Shown: one piece after another, positions 17,019-26,030 of the stretch | How positions within the stretch are numbered: position 1 is the stretch's first letter | Layout: every line of letters begins with the position of its first letter | Assembly: GCA_904420245.1 (NCBI GenBank) | Contig: CAJFUL010000051.1 | Location: forward strand, 1-64,000 | Direction: 5' to 3' | Origin: Candidatus Paralachnospira avium | GTDB lineage: Bacteria > Bacillota > Clostridia > Lachnospirales > Lachnospiraceae | DNA length: 64,000 nt | Notes under the pieces: generated by a model | Told to the model about the DNA's origin: nothing | What the model saw: only the letters and a program-made list of their open reading frames with translations | Databases searched by the model: none | Made by a program: the position numbers and the translations under genes

Positions 17019-18144
17019 AAACAGCTTTCATCTGTATATAGAAGATTATGTGGCGACTTTTATCGAAAAGGTCAGAAGAAAAGGAGGGACTTCCGTGGGA
17101 GTCCTTCTGGGCAGGCTGGAGAAGGGCGATCCGCCCAGCCTCTTTGTCCGCGGCGCGGTCCTGATGGAGGGGGCCGAAGAGGAGGAGGGGGAGCTCCGGC
17201 TGACGGCCCAGGCATGGACCAGGGTCTATGGAGAGATCGGCGCGTATTTTAAGGATGTGGAGGTATGCGGCTGGTTCCTCTGCGGCAGCGGAGAGCTGAC
17301 GGATCTCTACAGCCTGCAGAAGCTCCACAGTGAGAATTTTAAAGGGGAAGACCAGATCCTGCTCCTCTGGGATGGGGAGAAGGAGGATGAGGCCGTCTAC
17401 TCCTTTGATCCCCAGGGGCCGCACCGGCTGCGGGGATATTACATATATTATGAGCGGAACGAGCAGATGCAGGAGTATATGATCTCCAGGGAACCGGCCA
17501 GGAAGACGGAGTTTGCCCTGGCCCCCTCGCTCCGCGGGACGTCCGATGAAGCGGCCCGGCAGTTCCGGGCAGTCATGGAGGCCAAGAAAGAAAAGACAGA
17601 GCCGAAAAAAGGAGTTTCCAGGGCCCTGCGGACCATACGCATAGCGGCGCTTCTGTGCGGCGTGGGATTTGGACTGGCGGCCTGGTACCGGTACGATCAG
17701 ATGCAGGCGGTGCGGGATGTCATCGCGGTGATCGCCGGAGGAGGAGAGGACGAGCCCGGCACGGAGGCGGAGGAGACGGAGGAAGAGAGCGGACAGGCTG
17801 TGATCCAGGAAGTGCCGGGGGAGGTCTACCCCACCGAAAGTGAGGAGACGTCTTCCGGCGCGGAGACAGAGGAAACCGCGGAAAGCAGCACCAGGGCGGC
17901 AGAGAGCTCCGGCAGCACGGAGGGAGAGAGCAGGGAGCCGGATACGGCCGCCCGGGAGACGGAAGTCCAGGCAGAGCCGTCTTACCGGGAATATCAGGTG
18001 AAGAGCGGAGATACGCTCAACAGCATCTGCCGGGAGTTCTACGGAGAGCATGGGAGCGCCCTGAAACAGGAGATCTGTGAGCTCAACGGCATGGACAACG
18101 CGGACATGATCTATGAGGGACAGATCCTGAGGCTGCCGGAGTGA
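16978..18144 (+). CDS. LysM membrane protein with MPN-like N-terminal domain
   Basis: A 388-residue protein. Residues 15-150 resemble an MPN/JAB fold: VGVLLGRLEKG on the first strand, and VEVCGWFLCGSGELTD where active JAMM enzymes carry GWYHSHP, so the metal-binding histidines are missing. Residues 218-240 are a membrane helix. About 255-335 is an acidic, Ser/Glu-rich linker. A LysM domain (YREYQVKSGDTLNSICREFYG) ends the protein, placing it outside the membrane for peptidoglycan binding. ATG 16978 lies 9 bases after AAAGGA; ATG 16969 is possible. It overlaps yyaC, which suggests a role in the forespore or mother-cell envelope. The MPN call is my inference from motif shape. Confidence 0.85.
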   Translation: MEIPRNIRQIGDIENSFHLYIEDYVATFIEKVRRKGGTSVGVLLGRLEKGDPPSLFVRGAVLMEGAEEEEGELRLTAQAWTRVYGEIGAYFKDVEVCGWFLCGSGELTDLYSLQKLHSENFKGEDQILLLWDGEKEDEAVYSFDPQGPHRLRGYYIYYERNEQMQEYMISREPARKTEFALAPSLRGTSDEAARQFRAVMEAKKEKTEPKKGVSRALRTIRIAALLCGVGFGLAAWYRYDQMQAVRDVIAVIAGGGEDEPGTEAEETEEESGQAVIQEVPGEVYPTESEETSSGAETEETAESSTRAAESSGSTEGESREPDTAARETEVQAEPSYREYQVKSGDTLNSICREFYGEHGSALKQEICELNGMDNADMIYEGQILRLPE

Positions 18145-18191
18145 ATGGGATCCAATGGCAGAGTCCTCTTTCAAATTCCCCTGTTTTATTG

Positions 18192-18197
18192 TATAAT
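18192..18197 (+). promoter_or_regulatory. Possible -10 element for the DUF5711 gene
   Basis: TATAAT with a poor -35 (TTTCAA at 18169-18174), in the 92-base gap before the DUF5711 gene. Confidence 0.4.
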
Positions 18198-18236
18198 ACC
18201 CCTGAGGATCTTGAGATCAAGCTGAAAGATATATAG

Positions 18237-19499
18237 ATGGGACGTATTATGGAAAACAGGAGAGAGAGAGAGGACCGGAAGCGGATGCTCCGGGAACGGA
18301 TGATCGACAGTGAGACCCTGGAGCGGCAGCGGGAAGAGGAGCTGGAGAGGAGCTACAGGGAGCAGCGGCGCAAGTACCGCAGGGTCAAGACCATTGTGAC
18401 AGTCCTTGTCCTTTTGCTGGCGGCCGGAGGGATCCTGGCATACCGCTATTACAGCCTCCATCATCAGTACCGGGAATACTCGGTCCAATGGGAAAAGGAG
18501 CTGGCCGGCGGGACATTTTCCGGTTATGAGAGTTATGGAGAGAATGTGATCAAATACACCAGGGACGGAGCGGCCTACCTGGGCGCGGACGGCGGGGAGA
18601 TCTGGAACCAGCCCTATGAGATGACGAGTCCTTTTGCGGAAACACGCGGGGATTACGCGGTGATCGCCGATAAGAACGGATATTCTCTCTATATCTGTGA
18701 TAAGAGCGGCTGTCAGGGCGTGGTGACGACGACGCTCCCCATCTCCAGGGCATCGATCTCCGCCACAGGGGTGACGGTGGTGATCCTGGAGGACACCGGG
18801 AGCAATTATATCGCCTTTTACGACAAGACCGGGACCAAGCTCCAGATCGAGATACAGACGACTCTGGCGGGGAATGGGTATCCTTTGGATCTTTGCGTCT
18901 CGCCCAATGGGATGCTCCTGATGGTGTCCTATGTCTATCTGGATCAGGGAAGTATGCAGAACCAGGTGGTGTTCTATAATTTTGACGATGAAGGGCAGAA
19001 TGTCACGGACCGTCTGGTGGGAGGCTTCCGGGACTACGGAAGTTCCATGGCGGCCCGCGTCCGGTTTCTGGACGACACCCATGCCTGCGCCTTTGCCCAG
19101 GATGGGCTGAGATTCTATTCCCTGGAAAATACGGTGCAGCCGGAGCTGACGGCCCAGGCGGACCTGGCGGAAGGGGAGCAGATCGACAGCATCCTGTATT
19201 CAGAGAGCTATGCCGGGATGGTGGTCTCGGACGGAAGCGGCAGGTCTTTGCGGATGTATGACGAAGGCGGCCGGGAAGTATTCCGGACGGATGTGGATCT
19301 GGAGTATGAGACGGCGGAGATCTCCGGAGATCATGTGCTCCTGTACCGGGATTCGGAGTGCAAGATCTACAATATGAACGGAAACTTAAAATACAGCGGC
19401 GCCCTGGACGGCGGCATCGACAAGCTGATCTGCCTCGGGGAGCGCAGCTACATCCAGATAAGCCCCCAGTCCGTCAAAGGGCTGGAGCTTCGGAAATAG
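18237..19499 (+). CDS. DUF5711 family membrane-anchored beta-propeller-like protein
   Basis: A 420-residue protein. The first 50 residues are highly charged and helical, and a single membrane helix follows at about 51-69. The large outer domain contains repeated short strands with Asp/Gly turns (GGEIWNQPYEM, NGYSLYICDKSG, GGREVFRTDVDLEYE, NMNGNLKYSGALDGG), a pattern typical of beta-propellers. I recognise it as the DUF5711 family of Lachnospiraceae. Its function is unknown. The ribosome site is weak for both ATG 18237 and ATG 18249. The sugar nucleotidyltransferase gene follows after 12 bases, so they are likely co-transcribed. Confidence 0.82.
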   Translation: MGRIMENRREREDRKRMLRERMIDSETLERQREEELERSYREQRRKYRRVKTIVTVLVLLLAAGGILAYRYYSLHHQYREYSVQWEKELAGGTFSGYESYGENVIKYTRDGAAYLGADGGEIWNQPYEMTSPFAETRGDYAVIADKNGYSLYICDKSGCQGVVTTTLPISRASISATGVTVVILEDTGSNYIAFYDKTGTKLQIEIQTTLAGNGYPLDLCVSPNGMLLMVSYVYLDQGSMQNQVVFYNFDDEGQNVTDRLVGGFRDYGSSMAARVRFLDDTHACAFAQDGLRFYSLENTVQPELTAQADLAEGEQIDSILYSESYAGMVVSDGSGRSLRMYDEGGREVFRTDVDLEYETAEISGDHVLLYRDSECKIYNMNGNLKYSGALDGGIDKLICLGERSYIQISPQSVKGLELRK

Positions 19500-19511
19500 G
19501 AGGAAAGCAAT

Positions 19512-20429
19512 ATGAAAAAACCGGTGCTTGTGATCATGGCGGCGGGGATGGGCAGCCGGTACGGCGGACAAAAGCAGATCGATCCGGTGGATCCGTATGG
19601 AAATATCATCATGGATTTTTCCATTTATGATGCCAGAGAGGCCGGATTTGAAAAGGTGGTCTTCATCATCAAGAAGGAGAACGAGGAAGCGTTCCGCAGG
19701 GCCATCGGGGACCGCATCGGAAGGTACATAGAGACGGCCTATGTATATCAGGAGCTTGGGAACCTGCCTGCGGGCTTTTCGGTGCCGGAGGGGCGGGTGA
19801 AGCCCTGGGGCACGGGACACGCGGTCCTTAGCTGCGCCGGTACGGTGGACGGGCCTTTTGCGGTGATCAATGCCGATGATTACTATGGGAAAGAGGCGTT
19901 CCGCTCTATCTTTTCCTATCTGTCGGACCATCAGGATGATGAGAAATACAGGTTTGCCATGGTGGGATACCGCATTGAAAACACCTTGACGGAGAATGGG
20001 ACCGTCGCCCGGGGGATCTGCCGGGTGGATGAAAAGGGACGCCTGGTATCGGTCACGGAGAGGACCAGCATCGAGCGGAAGGACGGAGTGATCGTGTACG
20101 AGGAGGAGGGCAGGACTCCTGTGGAGATACCGGAGGGGACGCTGGTATCCATGAATCTGTGGGGCTTCAGCGGGGGGATCCTGGGAGAGCTGGAAAAGCA
20201 GTTTACGGCCTTCCTGGAGAAGACTCTGGCGGAAAATCCCCTGAAGGGAGAGTTCTATATCCCTTCGGTGGTCAGCCGTCTGGTGGAAGAGGGGAGAGCC
20301 TCTGTGCAGGTGCTCCCGTCCAGAGACAGGTGGTTCGGCGTGACTTATAAGGAGGATAAGGCTTCTGTGGTGGAGGCCATCCGGGAATTGAAGAGAAGAG
20401 GACTGTATCCGGAGAAACTCTGGAGCTGA
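19512..20429 (+). CDS. Sugar-phosphate nucleotidyltransferase family protein
   Basis: A 305-residue GT-A fold enzyme. The nucleotide-binding MAAGMGSRYGGQKQ is at residues 10-23. The metal-binding aspartates lie in VINADDYYG, and a KPWGTGHAV loop precedes them. Enzymes of this group make NDP-sugars from sugar-1-phosphates and NTP. The exact sugar is not visible, and the sequence is atypical for GalU or RmlA. AGGAGG before ATG 19512. A strong terminator follows. Confidence 0.85.
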   Translation: MKKPVLVIMAAGMGSRYGGQKQIDPVDPYGNIIMDFSIYDAREAGFEKVVFIIKKENEEAFRRAIGDRIGRYIETAYVYQELGNLPAGFSVPEGRVKPWGTGHAVLSCAGTVDGPFAVINADDYYGKEAFRSIFSYLSDHQDDEKYRFAMVGYRIENTLTENGTVARGICRVDEKGRLVSVTERTSIERKDGVIVYEEEGRTPVEIPEGTLVSMNLWGFSGGILGELEKQFTAFLEKTLAENPLKGEFYIPSVVSRLVEEGRASVQVLPSRDRWFGVTYKEDKASVVEAIRELKRRGLYPEKLWS

Positions 20430-20436
20430 GAGGGGC

Positions 20437-20467
20437 GGACCGGCCGTTGGCCGGTCCGATTTGTTTC
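20437..20467 (+). terminator. Terminator after the nucleotidyltransferase gene
   Basis: GGACCGGCC and GGCCGGTCC form a perfect 9-bp stem with a 3-base loop, followed by a T-rich GATTTGTTT. Confidence 0.85.
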
Positions 20468-20500
20468 CATAGAGCAAAAACGCTCCGTAGGGAGCGCGTT
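20461..20500 (+). repeat. Half copy of the terminator-associated repeat
   Basis: TTGTTTCCATAGAGCAAAAA followed by CGCTCCGTAGGGAGCGCG matches the right half of the palindrome and the next module of the full copies. The left palindrome arm is missing and is replaced by the terminator hairpin. Confidence 0.75.
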
Positions 20501-20544
20501 AAGAAGCCTGCCGCAGGCGGATCCAGCGCGGCAGGCTTCTTTTT
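20501..20544 (+). terminator. Second terminator, after the half repeat
   Basis: AAGAAGCCTGCCGC pairs with GCGGCAGGCTTCTT, loop of 13, then TTT. Two terminators in series flank the repeat fragment. Confidence 0.85.
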
Positions 20545-20609
20545 ATGCCGCGGAAAATACGCGCCTGCCGCCGGACGGCGAAAAGGAGAAAAAGGTCAGA
20601 CAAAAAGGA

Positions 20610-20638
20610 TAGACATTTGTGATATATTATAGTATTCT
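20610..20638 (+). promoter_or_regulatory. Putative promoter for the membrane protein gene
   Basis: TAGACA, 17 bases, TATTCT, in an AT-rich stretch 48 bases before the GTG start. Confidence 0.4.
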
Positions 20639-20686
20639 GAATATAAGAAGAAAGTGCTAAAAAATTCACAAAAGGAGGGGGAGGCT

Positions 20687-21586
20687 GTGAGAAAGAAAAA
20701 GTGGATCAAATGGGCGTTCTTTGTCTTGCTGGCAGCGGCATATGGGGCGTATTGTTTCAGTTGGCTGTATCCAAGACAGTTTTTGACAGGTTCCACTAGT
20801 GAAGCGCCGGAAGCGTATCTGAGAGTCCTGCAATGGCGGGATGCGGTCATGCTGGGCGGCGAACTGGGCATATATGTCTTTTTCGTGGCGGGCGTATTCT
20901 GGGCATGGCTGTGTCGGCAGCGGAGGGATCTGGCCGGATTTGTAAAAAGCTTTTTGACGGGGACTGCTGTTCTGTTGGTATGTTTTGGGCTTACCGTGGC
21001 TTTGGAATGGCGGTTCTTCCCGCAGATCGGGATCTACACCGATCTGTGGCTGCCGATCCTGTATCTCCTCATGCGGCTGGTGCCCTGTGTGGCGGTGGCG
21101 GCCTTCTGCCGGTGGCTGTATCATCTGCTGGAGGAGAGGCACCAGGGAACAGGATGGCTCCGGTATCTGTGGGCAGGTCTTATGCTGGCGGCCTATTTTG
21201 GCTCCTGCGCTGCGGAAGCCTTCCGCAGAAGCCATCGTATCGGGCCTATCATAACAGAACCGGCCGCGAGGATCGTGCTGATCTGCAGGCTGTTTTTGTA
21301 TCTCTTTTTCATGGCGGGCATCTGGTGGAACTGGCTTAGCGGCAGGAGAAGGAATTATCTGTTCTTCGCCGGCTTCTATCTGCTCCAGCTGGTGCTCCTG
21401 ATGGCGGGATATGGAGCCGTTTTCCTGGTGCAGCGCTTTTTCCTGCCGGATGTGCCTCTGCTGATCTATACGTCTTGGCCGGGAGTGGGGATCGGTCTCC
21501 TTCAGTTTGCCGGAGGCATGACGCTCTGGCTGCTGTCAGCCGGGCTTGCCTGCGGCCTGTACCGGCTGGCAGACAGGAGAAGCTGA
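20687..21586 (+). CDS. Polytopic membrane protein of unknown function
   Basis: A 299-residue protein with about eight hydrophobic segments separated by short basic loops (for example CRQRRDL, LEERHQGTGW, SGRRRNY). Its positive charges suggest that these loops are cytosolic. The first helix begins right after MRKKKWIKW. I do not recognise a family or a catalytic motif. The chosen start is GTG 20687, 8 bases after a strong GGAGGGGGAGG; an upstream in-frame codon at 20654 has no such site. It is monocistronic and convergent with the lysR gene, with only 10 bases between their stops. Confidence 0.8.
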   Translation: MRKKKWIKWAFFVLLAAAYGAYCFSWLYPRQFLTGSTSEAPEAYLRVLQWRDAVMLGGELGIYVFFVAGVFWAWLCRQRRDLAGFVKSFLTGTAVLLVCFGLTVALEWRFFPQIGIYTDLWLPILYLLMRLVPCVAVAAFCRWLYHLLEERHQGTGWLRYLWAGLMLAAYFGSCAAEAFRRSHRIGPIITEPAARIVLICRLFLYLFFMAGIWWNWLSGRRRNYLFFAGFYLLQLVLLMAGYGAVFLVQRFFLPDVPLLIYTSWPGVGIGLLQFAGGMTLWLLSAGLACGLYRLADRRS

Positions 21587-21596
21587 ACGCGCAGGG

Positions 21597-22577
21597 TCAG
21601 GGATCCGGTGAGAAGCTGGAAAGATCTTCTTCCGCTATTTTCAGGAATTCTCTCATGGCGCGGGTGATATACCGCCCTTTCTTGTGATAAAAGTATATGG
21701 TGCGCAGAGCCCTCTCCGGGCCCAGGTAAAAGAATACGACCCTGGGATCGGAGGGGACTCTTTTTATGAGGGTATCGCTGACGAAGGCGGCTCCCATGCC
21801 GTAGCAGGCCAGGTGGTGAGCGGTGGCCTGCTGGTCCAGCTCCAGGACAGTATGGGGCGAAAAGGCCTGACGCCTGCATATGGAATCTGCCAGGCGGCGG
21901 GTATCGTTCCCGGGCCGGAGCAGCAGGAAGGGGACATCCTCAAACAGGCCGAGGGGCACCTCGGAAAACGCATAGTTTTCCGATCCATCCTGGGACCTGT
22001 GACGGTCCTGCCGGATGTCCGCGGCAGTCAGGGGCGCCGGGAGCCCGGAACGGTCCGTGAGGTACTTCACAGGCACGGCCAGAAGGACCTGGTCGGTGAA
22101 AAGAGGGTAACGGGTATAGAGCTCTTCGCTCAAAGGCTCATTGTCGATGACGAGATCCAGAGAGCCCAGGGAAAGCTGGCGGACCAGGACGGGAGTATTG
22201 GCTTCCGACAGCTGGATATCCACAAGGGGATAGAGGCGGGTGAAACGGCTCAGACAGGGCGGCAGCACATAGGAGGCGAACAGATTGCTGGCGCCGACGG
22301 AGAGCCGGCCGGTCCGGAGCTCATTCCTGTCGTTCAGATAGTTTTCAAAGCCGGTCCGGATGTCCATGATCTTTTCGGCGCAGCGGATGTATTCCCTGCC
22401 GCAGTCGGTCAGTCCGATGGGGCTTACGCTGCGGTCAAAAATAGGCGCGCCGATGTGCTGTTCTTCCTTTTTGACCGCGGCGCTTAAGGACGGCTGGGAG
22501 ATGAACAGTTTCTGCGCTGCCTTGGAAAAGCTTTTTTCCCTGTATACTTCATAGACATAGAGCATGGCCCGGAACAT
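21597..22577 (-). CDS. LysR family transcriptional regulator
   Basis: A 326-residue regulator with an N-terminal winged helix (FSKAAQKLFISQPSLSAAVKKEEQHIGAPIFDR at about 17-50) and a C-terminal periplasmic-binding-like effector domain. It is divergent from aspartate ammonia-lyase with a 170-base intergenic region holding a candidate operator, so it probably controls aspA in response to aspartate, fumarate or a related acid, and its own gene. That link is inferred from position only. The promoter on the minus strand is close to consensus. Confidence 0.93.
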   Translation of the reverse strand: MFRAMLYVYEVYREKSFSKAAQKLFISQPSLSAAVKKEEQHIGAPIFDRSVSPIGLTDCGREYIRCAEKIMDIRTGFENYLNDRNELRTGRLSVGASNLFASYVLPPCLSRFTRLYPLVDIQLSEANTPVLVRQLSLGSLDLVIDNEPLSEELYTRYPLFTDQVLLAVPVKYLTDRSGLPAPLTAADIRQDRHRSQDGSENYAFSEVPLGLFEDVPFLLLRPGNDTRRLADSICRRQAFSPHTVLELDQQATAHHLACYGMGAAFVSDTLIKRVPSDPRVVFFYLGPERALRTIYFYHKKGRYITRAMREFLKIAEEDLSSFSPDP

Positions 22578-22607
22578 AGGGGTGCCTCCTTTCTGGTGTA
22601 TATGGCC

Positions 22608-22636
22608 AGTATAGGGGCGGCTCCGGGGAAAGTCAA
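22608..22636 (-). promoter_or_regulatory. Sigma-A promoter of the lysR gene
   Basis: Read on the minus strand: TTGACT, 17 bases, TATACT, 31 bases before the start codon. Confidence 0.75.
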
Positions 22637-22657
22637 TGAAAACATAGATAAAATCAT

Positions 22658-22671
22658 ATAATACATATTAT
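22658..22671. promoter_or_regulatory. Candidate LysR-type operator
   Basis: ATAATACATATTAT has 6-bp inverted arms around CA and fits the T-N11-A form of LysR boxes. It lies between the lysR and aspA promoters, centred about 54 bases before the likely aspA transcription start. Confidence 0.45.
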
Positions 22672-22682
22672 ATTATTGGTAT

Positions 22683-22711
22683 TTGATTATATTGAGGGCT
22701 TCCTTTATGAT
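22683..22711 (+). promoter_or_regulatory. Sigma-A promoter of aspA
   Basis: TTGATT, 17 bases, TATGAT, 36 bases before the aspA start. Confidence 0.6.
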
Positions 22712-22747
22712 CGTGGTATACGGAAGGACCGGGAAAGGAGGCCGGAA

Positions 22748-24163
22748 ATGGTACAGAAAAGAAAGGGATACAGGATAGAGACCGATTCCATCGGCAGCAG
22801 GGAAGTGCCGGAGGAAGCCTATTATGGAGTTCAGACTCTGCGGGCAGCGGAGAATTTTCCCATTACAGGGCTCCATGTCCACCGGGAGATGATCCGCAGC
22901 ATGGCGCAGGTCAAGGAGGCGGCGGCCGTCACCAACTGCCAGGAGGGGCTTTTGGATGAGGAGCGGGGCCGGGCCATCGTCCGGGCCTGCCGGGAGCTGG
23001 GCAGGGGAGAGCTTGACGGGGAGATCCTGGTGGACCCCATCCAGGGAGGAGCGGGAACATCCCTGAATATGAATGTGAACGAAGTGCTGGCCAACAGGGC
23101 CATAGAGCTTTTGGGCGGGACCAAGGGAGATTACAGCGTGGTGCATCCCAACGATCATGTCAACAGGTCCCAGTCCACCAACGACGTATTTCCCACTGCC
23201 GGGAAGCTCACGGTCTGCCGTCTCTTAGAGAAAACGGGAAAGGAACTGCGGAGGCTCTGCCGGGAACTGGAGAAGAAGGCGGAGGAGTTTTATCCGGTCA
23301 TCAAGATGGGGAGGACCCAGCTCCAGGATGCGGTGCCTGTGCGTCTGGGACAGGAATTCGCCGCCTACGGCGCGGCTGTGGAGCGGAACATAAAACGGAT
23401 GGAGACGGCGGCGGATGAAATGCGGCAGGTAAACATGGGAGGAACTGCCGTCGGCACAGGCATAAACGCATCGCCCGGATACGTCAGGAGGATCGTGGGG
23501 AATCTGGAACAGGTGACGGGGATCCCGCTGCGGCAGTGCGGGAACCTCATGGACGCAACGTCCAATCTGGATCCGCTGACGGCGGTGTCAGGGACGGTGA
23601 AGGCCTGCGCGGTGACCTTGTCCAAGATCGCCAGCGATCTGCGTCTCTTGTCCTCCGGGCCCAGGACAGGACTGGCGGAGATCCGGCTGCCGGGGAAACA
23701 GAACGGCTCCTCCATCATGCCGGGCAAGATCAATCCGGTGATCCCGGAGGTGGTCAACCAGGTGGCGTTTCACATCATGGGAAATGATCTGGCCGTCACA
23801 GCCGCGGCGGGAGCGGGACAGCTGGAGCTGAATGCCTTTGAACCGGTGATCTTTTATAATCTGTTCCAGTCCATCGATATGCTGGGCCATGGAGCCGCCA
23901 CCTTCGCGGACAACTGCGTAAGCGGGATCCGGGCCGACGCGGACCGATGCAGGGAGCTGGTGGAGAACAGCGCCGGCATGGCCGCGGCCCTCTGTCCCTA
24001 TATCGGTTATGAAGCGGCGGCCGGGATCGCGAAAAAGGCGCTGAGGGAAGGAAAGTCCATCCGGGCCATGCTGCTGGAAGAGGGATTGCTGGAGGAGGAA
24101 GCAGCGGAAAAGATCCTGGATCCCTATGCCATGACAGAGCCGGGGATACCGGGAAGATCATAG
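22748..24163 (+). CDS. aspA: Aspartate ammonia-lyase
   Basis: A 471-residue cytosolic enzyme of the fumarase/aspartase superfamily, converting aspartate to fumarate and ammonia. Signatures seen are GGAGTSLNMNVNEV, the family signature GSSIMPGKINPV with the flexible-loop catalytic serine, and a THND-like SQSTNDVFPT segment. The early RIETDSIGSREVPEEAYYG is typical of aspartases, and the overall pattern favours AspA over class II fumarase. AGGAGG sits 7 bases before ATG 22748. It is expressed alone and probably controlled by the divergent LysR protein. It feeds amino acid nitrogen and fumarate into fermentation. Confidence 0.92.
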   Translation: MVQKRKGYRIETDSIGSREVPEEAYYGVQTLRAAENFPITGLHVHREMIRSMAQVKEAAAVTNCQEGLLDEERGRAIVRACRELGRGELDGEILVDPIQGGAGTSLNMNVNEVLANRAIELLGGTKGDYSVVHPNDHVNRSQSTNDVFPTAGKLTVCRLLEKTGKELRRLCRELEKKAEEFYPVIKMGRTQLQDAVPVRLGQEFAAYGAAVERNIKRMETAADEMRQVNMGGTAVGTGINASPGYVRRIVGNLEQVTGIPLRQCGNLMDATSNLDPLTAVSGTVKACAVTLSKIASDLRLLSSGPRTGLAEIRLPGKQNGSSIMPGKINPVIPEVVNQVAFHIMGNDLAVTAAAGAGQLELNAFEPVIFYNLFQSIDMLGHGAATFADNCVSGIRADADRCRELVENSAGMAAALCPYIGYEAAAGIAKKALREGKSIRAMLLEEGLLEEEAAEKILDPYAMTEPGIPGRS

Positions 24164-24178
24164 GAAATGAAGGGAGGG

Positions 24179-24206
24179 AGCGTCTCCGGAAGGAGACGCT
24201 TCTTTT
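24179..24206 (+). terminator. Terminator after aspA
   Basis: AGCGTCTCC and GGAGACGCT form a perfect 9-bp stem with loop GGAA, followed by TCTTTT. Confidence 0.88.
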
Positions 24207-24265
24207 CCTTTATGGAAAACTGCGTTCCGGCAGAACAAAACGCGCTGCGGAGCCGGAGGCTGCCG
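24203..24265 (+). repeat. Degenerate terminator-associated repeat
   Basis: After the T-tract, CTTTATGGAAAACTGCGTTCC then GCAGAACAAAACGCGCTGCGG keeps the order of the family (palindrome remnant, A-run, GCGCTGCGG) but is much diverged. The remaining bases to about 24430 are GC-rich without a credible gene. Confidence 0.45.
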
Positions 24266-24453
24266 CGGCAGGCGCGCGATTTTCGCTTTCCGCAGCGCGG
24301 GATGGAGAGTACGGGCGGACAGCCGGGACGAGCCCGCAGGCAGGAGGAGATCTCGGGCGGGGAACAAAAATCTGCGTATCCTGCCCGGCTGCGGCGTCCC
24401 GGCGGCAGTGGGCTCTCTTTTTATGAAAAATTAAGAATCTTTATAGCAGTTTA

Positions 24454-24483
24454 TTGGTGTCCCGCTTCAGAATGTGGTATGAT
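24454..24483 (+). promoter_or_regulatory. Promoter of the second two-component operon
   Basis: TTGGTG, 18 bases, TATGAT. An A/T-rich tract lies just before it. Confidence 0.55.
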
Positions 24484-24539
24484 GTAAAAGAAAGGGAAGG
24501 ACGGGAATATCCTGTCCTTGGAAAGGGAGATGTACAGTC

Positions 24540-26030
24540 GTGAAATTAAGGACAAAGCTTTTGATCACTTTTTTTACGATCATCCTCCTGCCCATGGCAA
24601 TGATCTATCTGTGTATGGCGGTCCTTGGAAATTTCCAGGGAAGGGTCTTAAAATCCGATTATGATATTACAGGCGTGGGCGACGTCTATTCCGGAGCTTC
24701 GGTGCAGGTGTTCAATACCCTGACCATGGGGGTCCAGAAGGACATTGCCCGGGCGGCGGAGGAGTCTCCGGACCAGTTTCGGGACGCGGATTACCAGGAG
24801 CAGCTCAATGAAAGGCTGGCCGGAAAATATTCGTTTCTGATCGTCCGGCAGGAAGACGAGATCCTCTTCAATGGAAGCGGAGAAGAGGGTACGGAAGAGC
24901 TTCTTAAAGAACTCCCGCCCTATAAAGCGGAGGGCGATAACGATTCCGGCAGCATTTTTACCAGCGAGAGCAAGCGGCTGATCAAGCAGCAGGATCTGAC
25001 TTTTTCCGACGGGACCAGAGGAAGCGTCTTCATCGTCACGTCGGTGGGCGAGCTGATCCCCCAGGTCAAGGAAATGTTCGGAAATATGATCTTCGCGGTC
25101 CTGATCCTGCTCATCCTCCTTTCCATGCTGCTGGCCCTGTGGCTTTACCGGGCCATCCTCCGTCCCATACGGGAGCTGAAAAAGGCGACCAATGAGATCA
25201 AGGAGGGCAACCTGGACTATGAGCTGAAGGTGAAGGAGAAGGATGAGATCGGACAGCTCTGCATGGACTTTGAGGAGATGCGCCAGAGGCTCAAGGACAA
25301 TGCGGAGGAAAAGCTCCAGTATGAGAAGGAAAATAAGGAGCTGATCCGGAACATTTCCCATGATCTTAAGACTCCCATCACGGCCATCAAGGGTTATGTG
25401 GAGGGCATCATGGACGGCGTGGCCTCTTCGCCGGAGAGGATCGACAAATACATCCGCACCATTTACAATAAGGCCAATGATATGGATAAGCTGATCGATG
25501 AGCTGACGTTTTACTCCAAGATCGATACCAATAAGATCCCTTACACCTTTGCGAAGATCAATATCAATGCGTATTTTGAGGACTGCGCGGAGGAACTGGG
25601 CATGGAGCTGGAGGCGAAGAATATCGATCTGGGCTTCTTCGACTACACGGAAGAGCCGGTGACGGTCATTGCCGATGCCGAGCAGCTGAAGCGGGTGATC
25701 AACAATATCATCAGCAATTCCGTCAAGTATCTGGACAAAAAGAAAGGGATCATCAACATCCGTCTGAAGGACGACGGGGATTTTGTGCAGATCGAGATCG
25801 AGGATAATGGAAAAGGCATCGCGGCCAGGGATCTTCCCAATATTTTCGAGCGGTTTTACCGGACGGACTCTTCCAGGAATTCTTCCAAGGGAGGAAGCGG
25901 CATAGGCCTTTCCATCGTAAAGAAGATCATAGAGGACCATGGAGGCCGGATCTGGGCTACCAGCAAGGAGTCCATCGGCACGGTCATGCATATCGTCCTC
26001 AGAAAATATCAGGAGGTAGTACATGAGTAA
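24540..26030 (+). CDS. Membrane sensor histidine kinase
   Basis: A 496-residue kinase. A helix at about 8-30, an outer sensing domain of about 150 residues, and a second helix at about 183-203 come first. HAMP follows at about 204-258 (RPIRELKKATNEIKEGNLDYE). His274 in NISHDLKTPITA is the phospho-acceptor. The N box has Asn389 and Asn393, then DNGKG and GGSGIGLS. It starts with GTG 24540. The stop overlaps the regulator gene by 8 bases, so the pair is translationally coupled, kinase first. The type is close to envelope-stress kinases of Bacillota; the signal is unknown. Confidence 0.93.
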   Translation: MKLRTKLLITFFTIILLPMAMIYLCMAVLGNFQGRVLKSDYDITGVGDVYSGASVQVFNTLTMGVQKDIARAAEESPDQFRDADYQEQLNERLAGKYSFLIVRQEDEILFNGSGEEGTEELLKELPPYKAEGDNDSGSIFTSESKRLIKQQDLTFSDGTRGSVFIVTSVGELIPQVKEMFGNMIFAVLILLILLSMLLALWLYRAILRPIRELKKATNEIKEGNLDYELKVKEKDEIGQLCMDFEEMRQRLKDNAEEKLQYEKENKELIRNISHDLKTPITAIKGYVEGIMDGVASSPERIDKYIRTIYNKANDMDKLIDELTFYSKIDTNKIPYTFAKININAYFEDCAEELGMELEAKNIDLGFFDYTEEPVTVIADAEQLKRVINNIISNSVKYLDKKKGIINIRLKDDGDFVQIEIEDNGKGIAARDLPNIFERFYRTDSSRNSSKGGSGIGLSIVKKIIEDHGGRIWATSKESIGTVMHIVLRKYQEVVHE

